Assembly: GCF_029543245.1 (NCBI RefSeq)
Contig: NZ_JARQWV010000008.1
Span: 62,001 to 126,000 of the forward strand
DNA from: Caulobacter endophyticus
Lineage (GTDB): Bacteria; Pseudomonadota; Alphaproteobacteria; Caulobacterales; Caulobacteraceae
DNA: 64,000 nucleotides
Reading direction: 5' to 3'
Part shown: in pieces, positions 16,663 through 24,868 of the stretch
Position numbering within the stretch: the stretch's first letter is position 1
How the letters are laid out: each line of letters starts with the position of its first letter
Notes under the pieces: model-generated
Database searches by the model: none
Told to the model about the DNA's origin: nothing
Seen by the model: only the letters and a program-made list of their open reading frames with translations
Position numbers and translations under genes: made by a program

Positions 16663-17082
16663 TCAGCGCCCCAGGATCAGGGCTGCCCTGTGGTTGCTGC
16701 GGGCGGCCCACAGGGTCACGACCCAGCCCAGGATCGCCGGCAGGGTGACCGCCGGGAAGTCGCGCGGGATCACCGAGACCGAGCAGATCCCCACCGCCAC
16801 TTCCCAGAAGTGGAACAGGGCGTGACCCGACAGCCAGATGGTCGGGGCGGCCCACAGGAACAGGCGCAGTTCCGGCCGCTTCGCGCCGCACAGGAAGCTG
16901 GCGCCGATCAGCATGAAGATCAGGCCGATGTCGCGGATGAAGTGCTGGTTGTAGGGCCCGGTCGTGGTCACGCCCGGGACGGCGAAGTACCAGTTCTCGG
17001 GCGATATCAGCATGAACAGGCCGTTGGCGACGGCGAGCGCGCCCAGGACCACGGCCAGGCCGACGATGATGGATTTCGTCAT
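16663..17082 (-). CDS. Conserved four-helix membrane protein, function unknown
   Basis: A 139-residue protein with four hydrophobic segments (IIVGLAVVLGALAVANGLFML, DIGLIFMLIGASFLCGA, LFLWAAPTIWLSGHALFHFWEV, FPAVTLPAILGWVVTLWAA). Between helices 1 and 2 is a conserved-looking loop with NWYFAVPGVTTTGPYNQHFIRD. It resembles small uncharacterised proteobacterial membrane proteins; no catalytic motif was recognised. The start is well supported by TTGGAGGA upstream. The first segment could be read as a signal anchor. Confidence 0.7.
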   Translation of the reverse strand: MTKSIIVGLAVVLGALAVANGLFMLISPENWYFAVPGVTTTGPYNQHFIRDIGLIFMLIGASFLCGAKRPELRLFLWAAPTIWLSGHALFHFWEVAVGICSVSVIPRDFPAVTLPAILGWVVTLWAARSNHRAALILGR

Positions 17083-17111
17083 GGGGGATCCTCCAAGGGA
17101 AAACAGAAAGC

Positions 17112-17144
17112 CACGCCCCGGCCCGCTGGGGGAGCCGGGGCGTG
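17112..17144 (-). terminator. Rho-independent terminator downstream of the CMD-family gene
   Basis: CACGCCCCGGC (17112-17122) pairs with GCCGGGGCGTG (17134-17144). On the minus strand the stem is followed by GCTTTCTGTTTT, a T-rich tail, 87 nt past the stop at 17231. Confidence 0.7.
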
Positions 17145-17230
17145 ACGGAAGGCAGCCCGACGTCGCGGGGTAGCAGGGACTGGCCGCCTTCCGGCGTCGA
17201 ACAAGCGGGGGAGAGAGTTCGACGCGTCCC

Positions 17231-17698
17231 TTAGGCCGCCGAGGCGGCCGGCTGCACGGCGTGGCCGGTGCGCGCGGCCACCTGGAGGCGGTTCCACGAG
17301 TTGATCTGGCCGATCAGCAGCGACAGGGCGGCGATCTCGGCGTCGCTGAACTGAGCCTTGACCAGGGCGTAGTCGGCGTCCGGGGCGCGGGTCGTGGCGA
17401 TGAAGGTCAGGGACTCGGTCCAGGCCAGGGCGGCGCGCTCACGGTCGGTGTAGAGCGGGGACTCGCGCCAGGCGTCGAGCATCTGGATGCGTAGGTCGGT
17501 CTCGCCGTGCTGGCGGGCGTCCTGCACGTGCATGTAGATGCAGAAGGCGCAGCCGTTGATCTGCGAGGCGCGCAGGCGGACGAGCTCGGCGAGGCTGTGC
17601 TCGAGGCTGGTCGCGTTGATGGCGGCCTCGACGGCCAGCATGGCCTTGGTCACTTCGGGAACAAGCTGGAACGGGGCGAAGCGGGGCGGGGTGGTCAT
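17231..17698 (-). CDS. Carboxymuconolactone decarboxylase / AhpD-like protein
   Basis: A 155-residue alkylhydroperoxidase-like protein. It has the AhpD-type redox motif NGCAFCIYMH (Cys50, Cys53, His57) preceded by ELVRLRASQI, and continues with LTFIATTRAPDADYALVKAQFSDAEIAALSLLIGQINSWNR, all typical of the CMD family. Such proteins reduce peroxides through their CxxC pair or support redox repair; genuine decarboxylase activity is unlikely because CxxC is present. AGAGGAAA precedes the ATG. It is divergent from the NmrA-like gene at 18085. Confidence 0.88.
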   Translation of the reverse strand: MTTPPRFAPFQLVPEVTKAMLAVEAAINATSLEHSLAELVRLRASQINGCAFCIYMHVQDARQHGETDLRIQMLDAWRESPLYTDRERAALAWTESLTFIATTRAPDADYALVKAQFSDAEIAALSLLIGQINSWNRLQVAARTGHAVQPAASAA

Positions 17699-18084
17699 CG
17701 TCGTTTCCTCTGTGACGGTGAAGACGACGCCGTTGTGCCGGGCGGGCCGGGATGTGAGCCATCATCCGGGAAGGGCGCGGCCCTAGCGCCTTGGTCTAGG
17801 GCGCTTCGCCGCCGGCCGGCGCGCCCGAAACACGGCAAGCTGTCTCCGGGACAGGGGGCGATCGCCTGGCGGCCGGGCCGTGTACGCCTTTGGTCGAGGT
17901 CCGACTGGTCCAGCGTATCGATCAGGGGCGCGAGGCTGCGACCTTCGCCCTGCCGGACCAGTCCTTGGTCCATGCGCCCGGCGCGGCCGTACGCCGTCGC
18001 CGCCCTGGTCGCATACTCTCGTACCGATAGCGCGCGCGGGCGCTTCTCCTAGGCTGCGGCGGCTGTCTTTGGAGGAGAAGCAAG
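17699..18084. other. Divergent intergenic region with inverted repeats
   Basis: 386 bp between the CMD-family gene (minus) and the first NmrA-like gene (plus); must contain both promoters. It contains GCCCTAG/CTAGGGC (17780-17786 and 17796-17802) and GACTGGTCC/GGACCAGTC (17903-17911 and 17955-17963). No convincing coding sequence. Confidence 0.5.
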
Positions 18085-18852
18085 ATGAAGATCGTCGTCA
18101 TCGGCGGGACGGGCCTGATCGGCTCGAACGTCGTCGCCAAACTGACCCGCCTGGGCCACCAGGCCGTCGCGGCCGCGCCCAACACCGGCGTCAACACCGT
18201 CACGGGCGAAGGCCTGGCCGAAGCGCTGGACGGCGCCGAGATCGTCATCGACGTGGCCAATTCGCCGGTCTTCGAGACCGGTCCGGCCCTGGAGTTCTTC
18301 CTGGCCTCGGGCGGCAATCTGCTGGCCGCGGCGGCCAAGGCGGGGGTCAAGCACCATGTCGCCCTGTCGGTGGTGGGCACCGAGCGCCTGCAGGACAGCG
18401 GCTACTTCCGCGCCAAGATCGTGCAGGAAGCCCTGATCCGCGCCTCGCCGATCCCGTTCACCGTCCTGCGCTCGACCCAGTTCTTCCCGTTCGTGGCCGG
18501 CATCGTCCAGGCCGGAACCGTGGGCGACGAGGTTCACGTCTCGCCCGCGCCGGTGCAGCCGATCTCGGCCTTCGACGTCGCCGAGGTGCTGACCGACGTG
18601 GCCCTGGCCGAGCCGGTGAACGGCCTGCTGGAAGTGGCCGGTCCGGAGGCCTTCGGGCTCGACAAGTTCGTGGCCCGCTACCTCCAGGCCAAGGGCGACG
18701 CCCGCAAGATCGTCAGCGATCCCAAGGCGCTCTACTTCGGTGTCGAGCTGGACGAGCGCTCGCTGGTTCCGGGCGCCAATCCGATCCTGGGTTCGGCCAC
18801 CTTCGAGGACTGGCTGAAGACCAGCGTCCCGGCGCCTGCGCCGGCCGCCTGA
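18085..18852 (+). CDS. NmrA-like NAD(P)-binding protein, paralogue 1 of 3
   Basis: A 255-residue atypical SDR. It has the N-terminal Rossmann motif GGTGLIG (8-14), then SGYFRAK, LRSTQFF and EVAGPEAF, and no YxxxK catalytic pair in the classical place. NmrA-like proteins bind NAD(P) and act as redox sensors or as oxidoreductases on unknown substrates. Two colinear paralogues lie at 20520 and 21284 on the opposite strand. A strong ribosome-binding site (GGAGGAG) supports the start. The Rieske-FAD gene follows 84 nt downstream. Confidence 0.85.
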   Translation: MKIVVIGGTGLIGSNVVAKLTRLGHQAVAAAPNTGVNTVTGEGLAEALDGAEIVIDVANSPVFETGPALEFFLASGGNLLAAAAKAGVKHHVALSVVGTERLQDSGYFRAKIVQEALIRASPIPFTVLRSTQFFPFVAGIVQAGTVGDEVHVSPAPVQPISAFDVAEVLTDVALAEPVNGLLEVAGPEAFGLDKFVARYLQAKGDARKIVSDPKALYFGVELDERSLVPGANPILGSATFEDWLKTSVPAPAPAA

Positions 18853-18936
18853 TCCATTCGCCCCGCCATGACGGCGCCGGACGCAGCCCTTCGCGTCCGG
18901 CGCCGTTTTACGTTCAGCCGCCTGCAGGAGGCCGCC

Positions 18937-20460
18937 ATGAGCCAGTCCGACACAGATGTTTCCCGTCCCGACCTTTCCCTTGGCGTGACGGTCGAGGAAA
19001 TTCCCGAGCACGGCGTGATGGCCGGCCGGGTCGGCGACCAGCCGGTGATCCTGGCCCGGGTCGACGGCGAGATCGTCGCCCTCGACGGCGCCTGCACCCA
19101 CTACAGCGGTCCGCTGCACGAAGGGCTACGGGTGGGCGGGACCATCAACTGCCCGCTGCATCACGCCTGCTTCGACCTGCGCACGGGCGCGGCCCTGAAG
19201 GCGCCGGCCCTGGCGCCGCTCGATCGCTGGAAGGTGGAGATCGAGGACGAGCGGATCTTCGTCCGCGAGAAGCTGCCCAAGTCCGCGCCGAGCCTGGCGC
19301 CGGGGCGCGACGCGTCGGGCGATCCGGAGGCGATCGTCATCGTCGGCGGCGGCGCGGCGGGCTTCGCGGCCGCCCAGCGGCTTCGCGACCTGGGCTTCGC
19401 CGGCGACCTGACGCTGGTCAGCGCCGACCGCGACGCGCCCTATGATCGGCCCAACGTCTCCAAGGACTACCTGTCGGGCGACGCCGATCCGTCCTGGATG
19501 CCGCTGAAGAGCGAGGGCTTCTACCGCAAACGCGCCATCGCATTGCGGCTGGATACCCGCGTGGAGGCGATCGACACGGCCGAGCGGCGGGTGACGCTGC
19601 AGGGCGGCGAGACCCTCGGCTACGACCGGCTGCTGCTGGCCACCGGCGCCGAGCCCAACCGTCCGCCGGGACCGGACTTCGCCCGCGACAACGTCCACGT
19701 GCTGCGCAGCCTGGCCGACGCCGATCGCCTGATCGCCGCCCTCGGCTCGGCCCGCAGGGCGGTGGTGGTCGGCTCCAGCTTCATCGGCCTGGAGGCCGCC
19801 GCCGCGCTGCGGATCCGTGGGCTCGAGGTGAACGTCGTCGGTCCCGACGCCACGCCGCTGGAGGCCAAGCTGGGTCCCGAACTGGGCGCCATGATCAAGG
19901 CCGTGCACGACGAGCGCGGGGTCGTCTTCCATCTCGGCCGCAAGGTGCAGGGCTTTGACGGCGCGCGCCTGACCCTCGACGACGGTTCCACGATCGAGAC
20001 CGACCTGGTGGTGCTGGGCATAGGTGTGCGGCCGCGCCTGGAGCTGGCGCAGGCGGCCGGCCTGATCGTCGATCGCGGCGTGGTGGTCGACGAGGCCCTG
20101 CGCACCAGCGATCCGCATGTCTTCGCCGCCGGCGATATCGCCCGCTATCCCGGGTTCGGCGATGAGCTCGTCAGGGTCGAGCACTGGGTGGCGGCCGAGC
20201 GTCAGGGGCAGACCGCGGCGGCGGCCATGCTGGGCCTGCCACCGGAGCACGAGCCGCCTTACTTCTGGAGCGCGCACTACGATCTGACCATCCGCTATGT
20301 CGGCCATGCCGAGCGCTGGGACAGGATCGAGGTGATCGGCTCGACCGCCGACCATGACGCCGAGGTTCGCTATATCGATGGAGAGCGCCTGGTCGCCGTG
20401 GCGACGGTGAACCGCGACATGGCCGCATTGCAGGCCGCACAGGTTCTCGCCGGCGACTGA
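18937..20460 (+). CDS. Rieske [2Fe-2S] / FAD-dependent pyridine-nucleotide oxidoreductase fusion
   Basis: A 507-residue two-part enzyme of the AIFM3/NfrL type. Residues 13-115 form a Rieske domain with both ligand pairs, CTHYSGPLHEG (Cys53, His55) and CPLHHACF (Cys72, His75). Residues about 128-507 form an FAD/NAD(P) reductase: IVGGGAAGFAA (FAD), VVGSSFIGLEAA (NAD) and VFAAGDIARYPG. It probably passes electrons from NAD(P)H through FAD to the iron-sulfur centre and on to an oxygenase or other acceptor; the partner is unknown. ATG at 18937 has GCAGGAGG just upstream. It is flanked by three NmrA-like genes. Confidence 0.9.
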   Translation: MSQSDTDVSRPDLSLGVTVEEIPEHGVMAGRVGDQPVILARVDGEIVALDGACTHYSGPLHEGLRVGGTINCPLHHACFDLRTGAALKAPALAPLDRWKVEIEDERIFVREKLPKSAPSLAPGRDASGDPEAIVIVGGGAAGFAAAQRLRDLGFAGDLTLVSADRDAPYDRPNVSKDYLSGDADPSWMPLKSEGFYRKRAIALRLDTRVEAIDTAERRVTLQGGETLGYDRLLLATGAEPNRPPGPDFARDNVHVLRSLADADRLIAALGSARRAVVVGSSFIGLEAAAALRIRGLEVNVVGPDATPLEAKLGPELGAMIKAVHDERGVVFHLGRKVQGFDGARLTLDDGSTIETDLVVLGIGVRPRLELAQAAGLIVDRGVVVDEALRTSDPHVFAAGDIARYPGFGDELVRVEHWVAAERQGQTAAAAMLGLPPEHEPPYFWSAHYDLTIRYVGHAERWDRIEVIGSTADHDAEVRYIDGERLVAVATVNRDMAALQAAQVLAGD

Positions 20461-20478
20461 TCTACGGGGCGAAAAGGA

Positions 20479-20509
20479 CTCGCGCGCCCAGGGGATCCAG
20501 GCGCGCGAG
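20479..20509. terminator. Bidirectional terminator hairpin
   Basis: CTCGCGCGCC (20479-20488) and GGCGCGCGAG (20500-20509) form a perfect 10-bp stem between the convergent Rieske-FAD and NmrA-like genes. Confidence 0.65.
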
Positions 20510-20519
20510 CCGTCCGATC

Positions 20520-21287
20520 TCAGGCCGCGGCGGTGGAGGCGCGGCGCAGCCAGAGATCGAACTCGGTATGGCCGAAGCGCGGCGTGCCGCCCGACAGCAG
20601 GGTTTCGTCGCTGAGCGGCGTTCCGAAATAGAGCGCCTGCGGATCGGCGATCACGGCGCGGCCGTCGCGGCGCGAGGCCATGTAGCGCTGCACCAGATCG
20701 TCCAGCCGGTACGGATCGGGGCCGGCCACCTCGATGGTTCCATTGGCCGGCGAGCGCTCGACCAGGTCGGCCAGGGCGCCGGCGACGTCGTCGGCGGCGA
20801 TGAACTGCACGCGCGCCGGGTTGAGACGCACCGTCTCGCCGTCGAGGCCGTCATCGATGATGGCGCCCAGGAACTCGAAGAACTGCGTGGAGCGCAGGAT
20901 CGAGAACGGCACGGCGGCGGCCTGGACCAGCTTTTCCTGGGCCAGCTTGGCGCGGAAGTAGCCGCTGCCTTGCAGCCGCTCGCAGCCGACGATCGACAGC
21001 GCCAGATGGTGGCGGACGCCCTCGGCCGAGGCGGCCGACAGCAGGTTGCGGCTGGAGGCCTCGAAGAAGGCCATGGCCGTCGCCTCGTCGAACGCCGGGG
21101 CGTTCAGCACGTCCACGACGACCTCGGCCCCGACCATGATCTCGTCCAGCCCCTGGCCGGTGACGACGTCGACGCCCGAGGCGCGCGAGGCGATCCTGAC
21201 CTCGTGGTTGCGGCGGCGCAAGGCGTCCACCAGCCGGGAGCCGACCACGCCGGTTCCCCCTGCGACTACGACCTTCATGACGTTCAC
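20520..21287 (-). CDS. NmrA-like NAD(P)-binding protein, paralogue 2 of 3
   Basis: A 255-residue protein colinear with the products at 18085 and 21284. It has the Rossmann loop GGTGVVG, the shared blocks SGYFRAK and LRSTQFFEF, EVAGPDPYRLDD, and a C-terminal ALYFG region. The start overlaps the stop of the upstream paralogue by 4 nt (ATGA), so the two are translationally coupled. MKVVVAGG three codons in is an alternative start. The substrate is unknown. Confidence 0.85.
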   Translation of the reverse strand: MNVMKVVVAGGTGVVGSRLVDALRRRNHEVRIASRASGVDVVTGQGLDEIMVGAEVVVDVLNAPAFDEATAMAFFEASSRNLLSAASAEGVRHHLALSIVGCERLQGSGYFRAKLAQEKLVQAAAVPFSILRSTQFFEFLGAIIDDGLDGETVRLNPARVQFIAADDVAGALADLVERSPANGTIEVAGPDPYRLDDLVQRYMASRRDGRAVIADPQALYFGTPLSDETLLSGGTPRFGHTEFDLWLRRASTAAA

Positions 21288-22069
21288 CCTTGCTTGCGGC
21301 GGTTGTTGTTGGCGGGGACAGGCGCTTGCAGGCTGGCGCGCAGCCAGTCGTGGAACCGGGTAGGGGCCAGGCGCGGAAAGCCGTCCGGCAGCAGCGAGGC
21401 CTCGTCGAGGCGGGCGCCGAAATAGGGAACGTCGTCGTCGACGGTGACGCGGCGGGGGTCCTCGTAGGCGGTCAGCACCTCGCTCGCCAGTTCGTGCAGG
21501 CGGAAGCGCTCGGGGCCGGCGACCTCGACCGTGCCGTTCAGCGGATCGCTCAGGGCGATGTCGGCCAGGGTCTCGGCCACGTCCTCGGCTGCGATCGGCT
21601 GCACGCGGGCGGACGAGAGCGCAACCTCGCGGGCTGAGCCGTCCTGGACGACGCCGCTGATGAACTCGAAGAACTGGGTAGAGCGCAGGATGCTGAAGGG
21701 CAGGCCCGAATCCTTGAGCAGGTCTTCCTGGCGCTTCTTGGCTCGGAAGTAGCCGCTGGCCTGCAGGCGGTCGGTCCCGACGATCGACAGGGCGACGTGA
21801 TGGCGGACGCCCGCGGCCTTGCCGGCGGCCAGGATGTTGCGGCCGGCCGTCTCGAAGAAGGCCATGGCCGCATCGCCGTCCAGCGACGGCGACTGGGTGA
21901 CGTCGACCACGACGCTCGCGCCGTCGAAGGCCGCCTCCAGGCCCTGGCCGGTCACCGCATTCACGCCGAAGGAGGGCGAGGCCTCCAGGACGCGATAGTC
22001 ATCCTGGCGCAGGTTGTAGACGAGCTTTTCCCCGATCCGTCCGCTGCCGCCAACCACCACGATCTTCAT
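21284..22069 (-). CDS. NmrA-like NAD(P)-binding protein, paralogue 3 of 3
   Basis: A 261-residue paralogue with GGSGRIG (8-14), GVRHHVALSIVGTDRLQ, SGYFRAK, LRSTQFFEF, EVAGPERFRL and YFGARLDE. It is first in a two-gene minus-strand operon with paralogue 2. CGGAGG precedes the ATG. The C-terminus carries a short basic tail (NNRRKQG) absent from the other two. Confidence 0.85.
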   Translation of the reverse strand: MKIVVVGGSGRIGEKLVYNLRQDDYRVLEASPSFGVNAVTGQGLEAAFDGASVVVDVTQSPSLDGDAAMAFFETAGRNILAAGKAAGVRHHVALSIVGTDRLQASGYFRAKKRQEDLLKDSGLPFSILRSTQFFEFISGVVQDGSAREVALSSARVQPIAAEDVAETLADIALSDPLNGTVEVAGPERFRLHELASEVLTAYEDPRRVTVDDDVPYFGARLDEASLLPDGFPRLAPTRFHDWLRASLQAPVPANNNRRKQG

Positions 22070-22152
22070 CTTCGAGCCTCCGCTTGCGGCCCGAAGGCCT
22101 GGACGGAAAAGCTAGAAGGCGGGGCGGGATGGGGTCGATTGGGGGAAAGGGC

Positions 22153-22186
22153 GGGGGCGACCTATACGGCCGTACAGGTCGCCCCC
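22153..22186 (-). terminator. Very strong hairpin directly after the GST gene
   Basis: Arms 22153-22169 and 22170-22186 form a 17-bp stem with a single A/C (G-U in RNA) mismatch and no spare loop bases, 4 nt past the GST stop. On the minus strand GCCCTTTCCCCC follows. Probably a terminator; as DNA it is also a near-perfect 34-bp palindrome that could be an operator. Confidence 0.65.
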
Positions 22187-22190
22187 GATC

Positions 22191-22781
22191 TCAGACCTCG
22201 AGGCCTTCGCTGGCCAGGGCGGCGGCGACGGCCGGACGGGCCTTCATGCGCTCGAAATAGGCCGCCAGCGTCGCGGGCAGGACCACGCCATTGGGCCTGG
22301 CCCAGGTCATGATCACGAACAGGTAGGGGTCTGCCACGGTGAGCTCGGGGCCGAGCAGGTAGGTCTCGCTAAGGCTGGCGGCCAGATATTCCAGGCGCAG
22401 GCTCGCCAGGGCCCGGGCCTTCTCCTTGGCTTCCTCGGTGACGTCGGGGACGAAGAAGGTGTGGAAGCTCTTGTGCACCTCGGTCGAGATGTAGGCCAGG
22501 GCTTCCAGCAGGCGGAACCAGCCCAGTGGTCCTTCGGGGCGCAGCTTCGGCGACTGCTCGGCGATCCACGACAGGATGGCGATGTTCTCGGTGATCATCT
22601 CGCCGCTGTCGAGCACCAGGGCCGGCACATAGCCCTTGGGGTTGATGGCCGCGTAGTCGGCGCCGGTTTCGGTCGTGCGGGTGTGCAGGTCCACGCGCTC
22701 GAACTCGCAGGGGATGCCGGCCTCGGCCAGGGCGATGCGGTCGGCGAGGCTGCATGCCCCGATGGCGTAGTAGAGTTTCAT
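22191..22781 (-). CDS. Glutathione S-transferase, beta-class-like
   Basis: A 196-residue GST. The thioredoxin-like N-terminus MKLYYAIGACSLADRIALAE has Cys10 at the place used by bacterial beta-class GSTs, followed by INPKGYVPAL (cis-Pro) and the glutathione-binding ITENIAIL. The C-terminal helical domain contains LTVADPYLFV, the conserved N-capping/Asp motif. Cytoplasmic; conjugates or transfers glutathione in detoxification or redox repair. Separate transcription is suggested by the strong hairpin directly after its stop. Confidence 0.92.
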   Translation of the reverse strand: MKLYYAIGACSLADRIALAEAGIPCEFERVDLHTRTTETGADYAAINPKGYVPALVLDSGEMITENIAILSWIAEQSPKLRPEGPLGWFRLLEALAYISTEVHKSFHTFFVPDVTEEAKEKARALASLRLEYLAASLSETYLLGPELTVADPYLFVIMTWARPNGVVLPATLAAYFERMKARPAVAAALASEGLEV

Positions 22782-22913
22782 GGAACGGGTCTTCCGTGCG
22801 GGAGTGTCTGAGAGGGCACGCTAGGACACGGGCCGGTCCCGGGCGATTGGGGCGGGAGGCGGGGACGACCTGTTCCAAGGTATGGCGCGGCGGGGTCTTC
22901 GGCGGCCGTCGCG

Positions 22914-23330
22914 TCAGCAGCGGCCCAGGGCGGCGGCAAGGTGGCGCAGCAGCACCTGGTCCCTGATCGGCTTGATCAGATAGGCCACAGCGCCCGAGGC
23001 CAGGCAGCGCGAGCGGGTGAGCGCATCGGGATTGGCCGAGATGATGATGACCGGCAGGCCGGGATCGATGCACCGCATCTGCTGTTGCAGCGCCAGCCCG
23101 CTCTTGCCCGGCAGGTTGAGGTCGGTGACGAGGCAGATGAAGCGGCCCGGCATGTAGTCCGACAGGAAGCCGTCGGCGTCGGCGAAGGTCATGCAATCGT
23201 AGCCCGAGACCTCGAGGAGCTCGGCCAGCGCCTGACGCAGCGCCTCGTCGTCGTCGATGATCGCGAAAACAGGCGCGGTGGACAAACTGTGGCCCTTACT
23301 CGGCGAACGGCGATAGCGTCTCTTATCCAT
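22914..23330 (-). CDS. Single-domain response regulator (CheY-like)
   Basis: A 138-residue receiver domain without an output domain. It has the acidic pair in FAIIDDDEALR, phosphoacceptor Asp in LVTDLNLPGKSG, Ser in IIISANP, and Lys in YLIKPI. The first 20 residues are a basic extension (MDKRRYRRSPSKG). It probably relays phosphate within a multi-component network; the FixJ-like regulator and Rrf2 gene just upstream on the same strand are likely functional neighbours. The last residues (LAAALGRC) end soon after the fold, so the protein is complete. Confidence 0.85.
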   Translation of the reverse strand: MDKRRYRRSPSKGHSLSTAPVFAIIDDDEALRQALAELLEVSGYDCMTFADADGFLSDYMPGRFICLVTDLNLPGKSGLALQQQMRCIDPGLPVIIISANPDALTRSRCLASGAVAYLIKPIRDQVLLRHLAAALGRC

Positions 23331-23368
23331 CGTCCCGATCCGGGGTCGGTCCTACCTATCCAAAAGGC

Positions 23369-24124
23369 TTATCCCGGAAGTTCATCCCGCAGGTGCTCGG
23401 GCAGGGACTGCCAGGCGCGGACCAGATGGGTGACGAAGGGCGCGCGCATCTTCTTCATCACGCTGCTGCGATGAAGCTTCACGGTCACTTCGGTGATGCC
23501 GAGGTCGTAGGCGATCTGCTTGTTGAGCGCGCCCTGGACCACGGCGCCCATGACCTGCCGCTCGCGCGGGGTGAGGGTCAGGAACAGCCCGGCGTTCTCG
23601 CGGGCGGTCCGGGCGTCGCCGCGCTTGGCGAGATCGGCGGCTATGGCCTTGTTGACCGCGTCGAGCAGGGTCTGGTCGCGGGCCGGCTTGGTCAGGAACT
23701 CGACGGCGCCGGCCTTCATGGCCTGCACGGTCATCGGGATGTCGCCGTGGCCGGTGAGGAAGATGATCGAGGTGAGGATGCCGTTGGCGGCCAGGTGGCT
23801 CTGGAAGTCGAGCCCGCTGAGGCCCGGCATGCGCACGTCCAGGATCATGCAGCCTGGGCGGTGCAGGACGTCGGCGTCGAGCAGTTCGCGGGTTGAGGCG
23901 AAGCAGATCGACTCTATGCCCACCGACTCCAGCAGTTCGCAGATCGACAGCCGTACGGCGTCGTCGTCGTCGACCACGATCACCAGCGGGACGAGGTCGC
24001 CTGTCCGGACCTCGGCGCTTGCCAGGCTGCGCGGTTCGCCCGCCGCCATGATGCGCGAAGCCGGCGACCAGGCGTTGGCGATGCGTGCGCCGCGGTCCGG
24101 CGCGTATGAGACGAGCTCAGTCAT
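23369..24124 (-). CDS. FixJ-like response regulator with LuxR-type DNA-binding domain
   Basis: A 251-residue regulator with an N-terminal leader of about 45 residues, then a receiver domain (VIVVDDDDAVR; Asp in MILDVRMPGLSG; Thr/Lys in FLTGHGD and FLTKPA) and a C-terminal LuxR helix-turn-helix (LTPRERQVMGAVVQGALNKQIAYDL). This is the FixJ/TodT arrangement. ATG at 24124 has a full AGGAGG 7 nt upstream, and the gene overlaps the Rrf2 gene by 8 nt. The FixL-like kinase at 26992 is a possible cognate, though not adjacent. Confidence 0.9.
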   Translation of the reverse strand: MTELVSYAPDRGARIANAWSPASRIMAAGEPRSLASAEVRTGDLVPLVIVVDDDDAVRLSICELLESVGIESICFASTRELLDADVLHRPGCMILDVRMPGLSGLDFQSHLAANGILTSIIFLTGHGDIPMTVQAMKAGAVEFLTKPARDQTLLDAVNKAIAADLAKRGDARTARENAGLFLTLTPRERQVMGAVVQGALNKQIAYDLGITEVTVKLHRSSVMKKMRAPFVTHLVRAWQSLPEHLRDELPG

Positions 24125-24734
24125 CGGAAGACCTCCTGCGCGTTCCGGCCCTGATGGCCGAGATCCGTGATTGCTCTCTGCTTGCAGTCCGCGCGCCCAG
24201 CCAGCAGTCCACCTCGGGGGCGAAGTCCGGCGGGGCGGGAATGTTGTCGACGACATCGCGCAGGCTGGTGCGGGCCAGTTCGTCGCGCATGCTCTTCTCG
24301 GCGCGCAACATGATGGCGTGGATGCCGCAGACGCGGCGGATGGCCCAGCGCGGGACCGCCTCCTCGAACAGCGCGCAGTTGCGGCGCACCTCGCGGCAGG
24401 TGATCAGCGACTTACGGCCCTCGATCGCGTCGGCGACGTCGAGCATCGAGATGGTCTCGGCTGGGCGCGCCAGGCGATAGCCGCCGTTGATGCCGTTGCT
24501 GGAGGCGACGATCCCGGCCTTCTCCAGCCTGGGCATGATCTTGGCGATCATGGCGGGAGACACGCCCTGCAGTTCGGCCAGGTCGCGGCTGCTGACCGGG
24601 GCGTCGCGGTCCACCAGCCAGGTCAGGCAATGCATGCCGTACTCGACGGCGGCGCCATAGAGCGCGCCGCCGTCACGGGACGGTGAGGGCGTCTTTCTAG
24701 CTGGCTTTTCAGCGTGCGGCTGGAGACTGTTCAT
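24117..24734 (-). CDS. Rrf2-family transcriptional regulator
   Basis: A 205-residue protein with the Rrf2 winged helix: YGMHCLTWLV, SSRDLAELQGVSPAMIAKIMPRLEKAGIV and the wing GINGGYRLARPAETISMLDV. It contains Cys residues in TCREVRRNCALF and RVCGIHAI, a spacing reminiscent of iron-sulfur Rrf2 regulators (IscR/NsrR), so a redox- or NO-sensing cluster is possible. Start uncertain: ATG at 24734 sits just after an operator-like inverted repeat, while GTG at 24767 has the better ribosome-binding site (GGAGGAG) and adds 11 residues. It forms an operon with the FixJ-like gene. Confidence 0.85.
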   Translation of the reverse strand: MNSLQPHAEKPARKTPSPSRDGGALYGAAVEYGMHCLTWLVDRDAPVSSRDLAELQGVSPAMIAKIMPRLEKAGIVASSNGINGGYRLARPAETISMLDVADAIEGRKSLITCREVRRNCALFEEAVPRWAIRRVCGIHAIMLRAEKSMRDELARTSLRDVVDNIPAPPDFAPEVDCWLGARTASREQSRISAIRAGTRRRSSDD

Positions 24735-24736
24735 CG

Positions 24737-24763
24737 TAACGCGACCTTGGTTGGTCCGCGTTA
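24737..24763. promoter_or_regulatory. Inverted repeat just upstream of the Rrf2 gene, possible autoregulatory site
   Basis: TAACGCGACC (24737-24746) and GGTCCGCGTTA (24753-24763) are inverted copies with one extra base in the right arm and a 6-nt spacer. The distance to the ATG (2 nt) suits a repressor site or an RNA hairpin over the start region. Rrf2 regulators often control their own operon. Confidence 0.4.
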
Positions 24764-24868
24764 TCACGCTGCTCCTCCGGTGCGTGCAACGGCTAACCCG
24801 TACACGCACCCTTCAGAGGGGAGGGCGCTCCCCCCGCCCGGGCGGGCCTCGTACCCGGACTGGGCTTC

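Noticed and set aside
16663..17082. DoxX-like assignment for the four-helix membrane protein
   Set aside because: Helix number fits, but none of the DoxX motifs could be placed with confidence.
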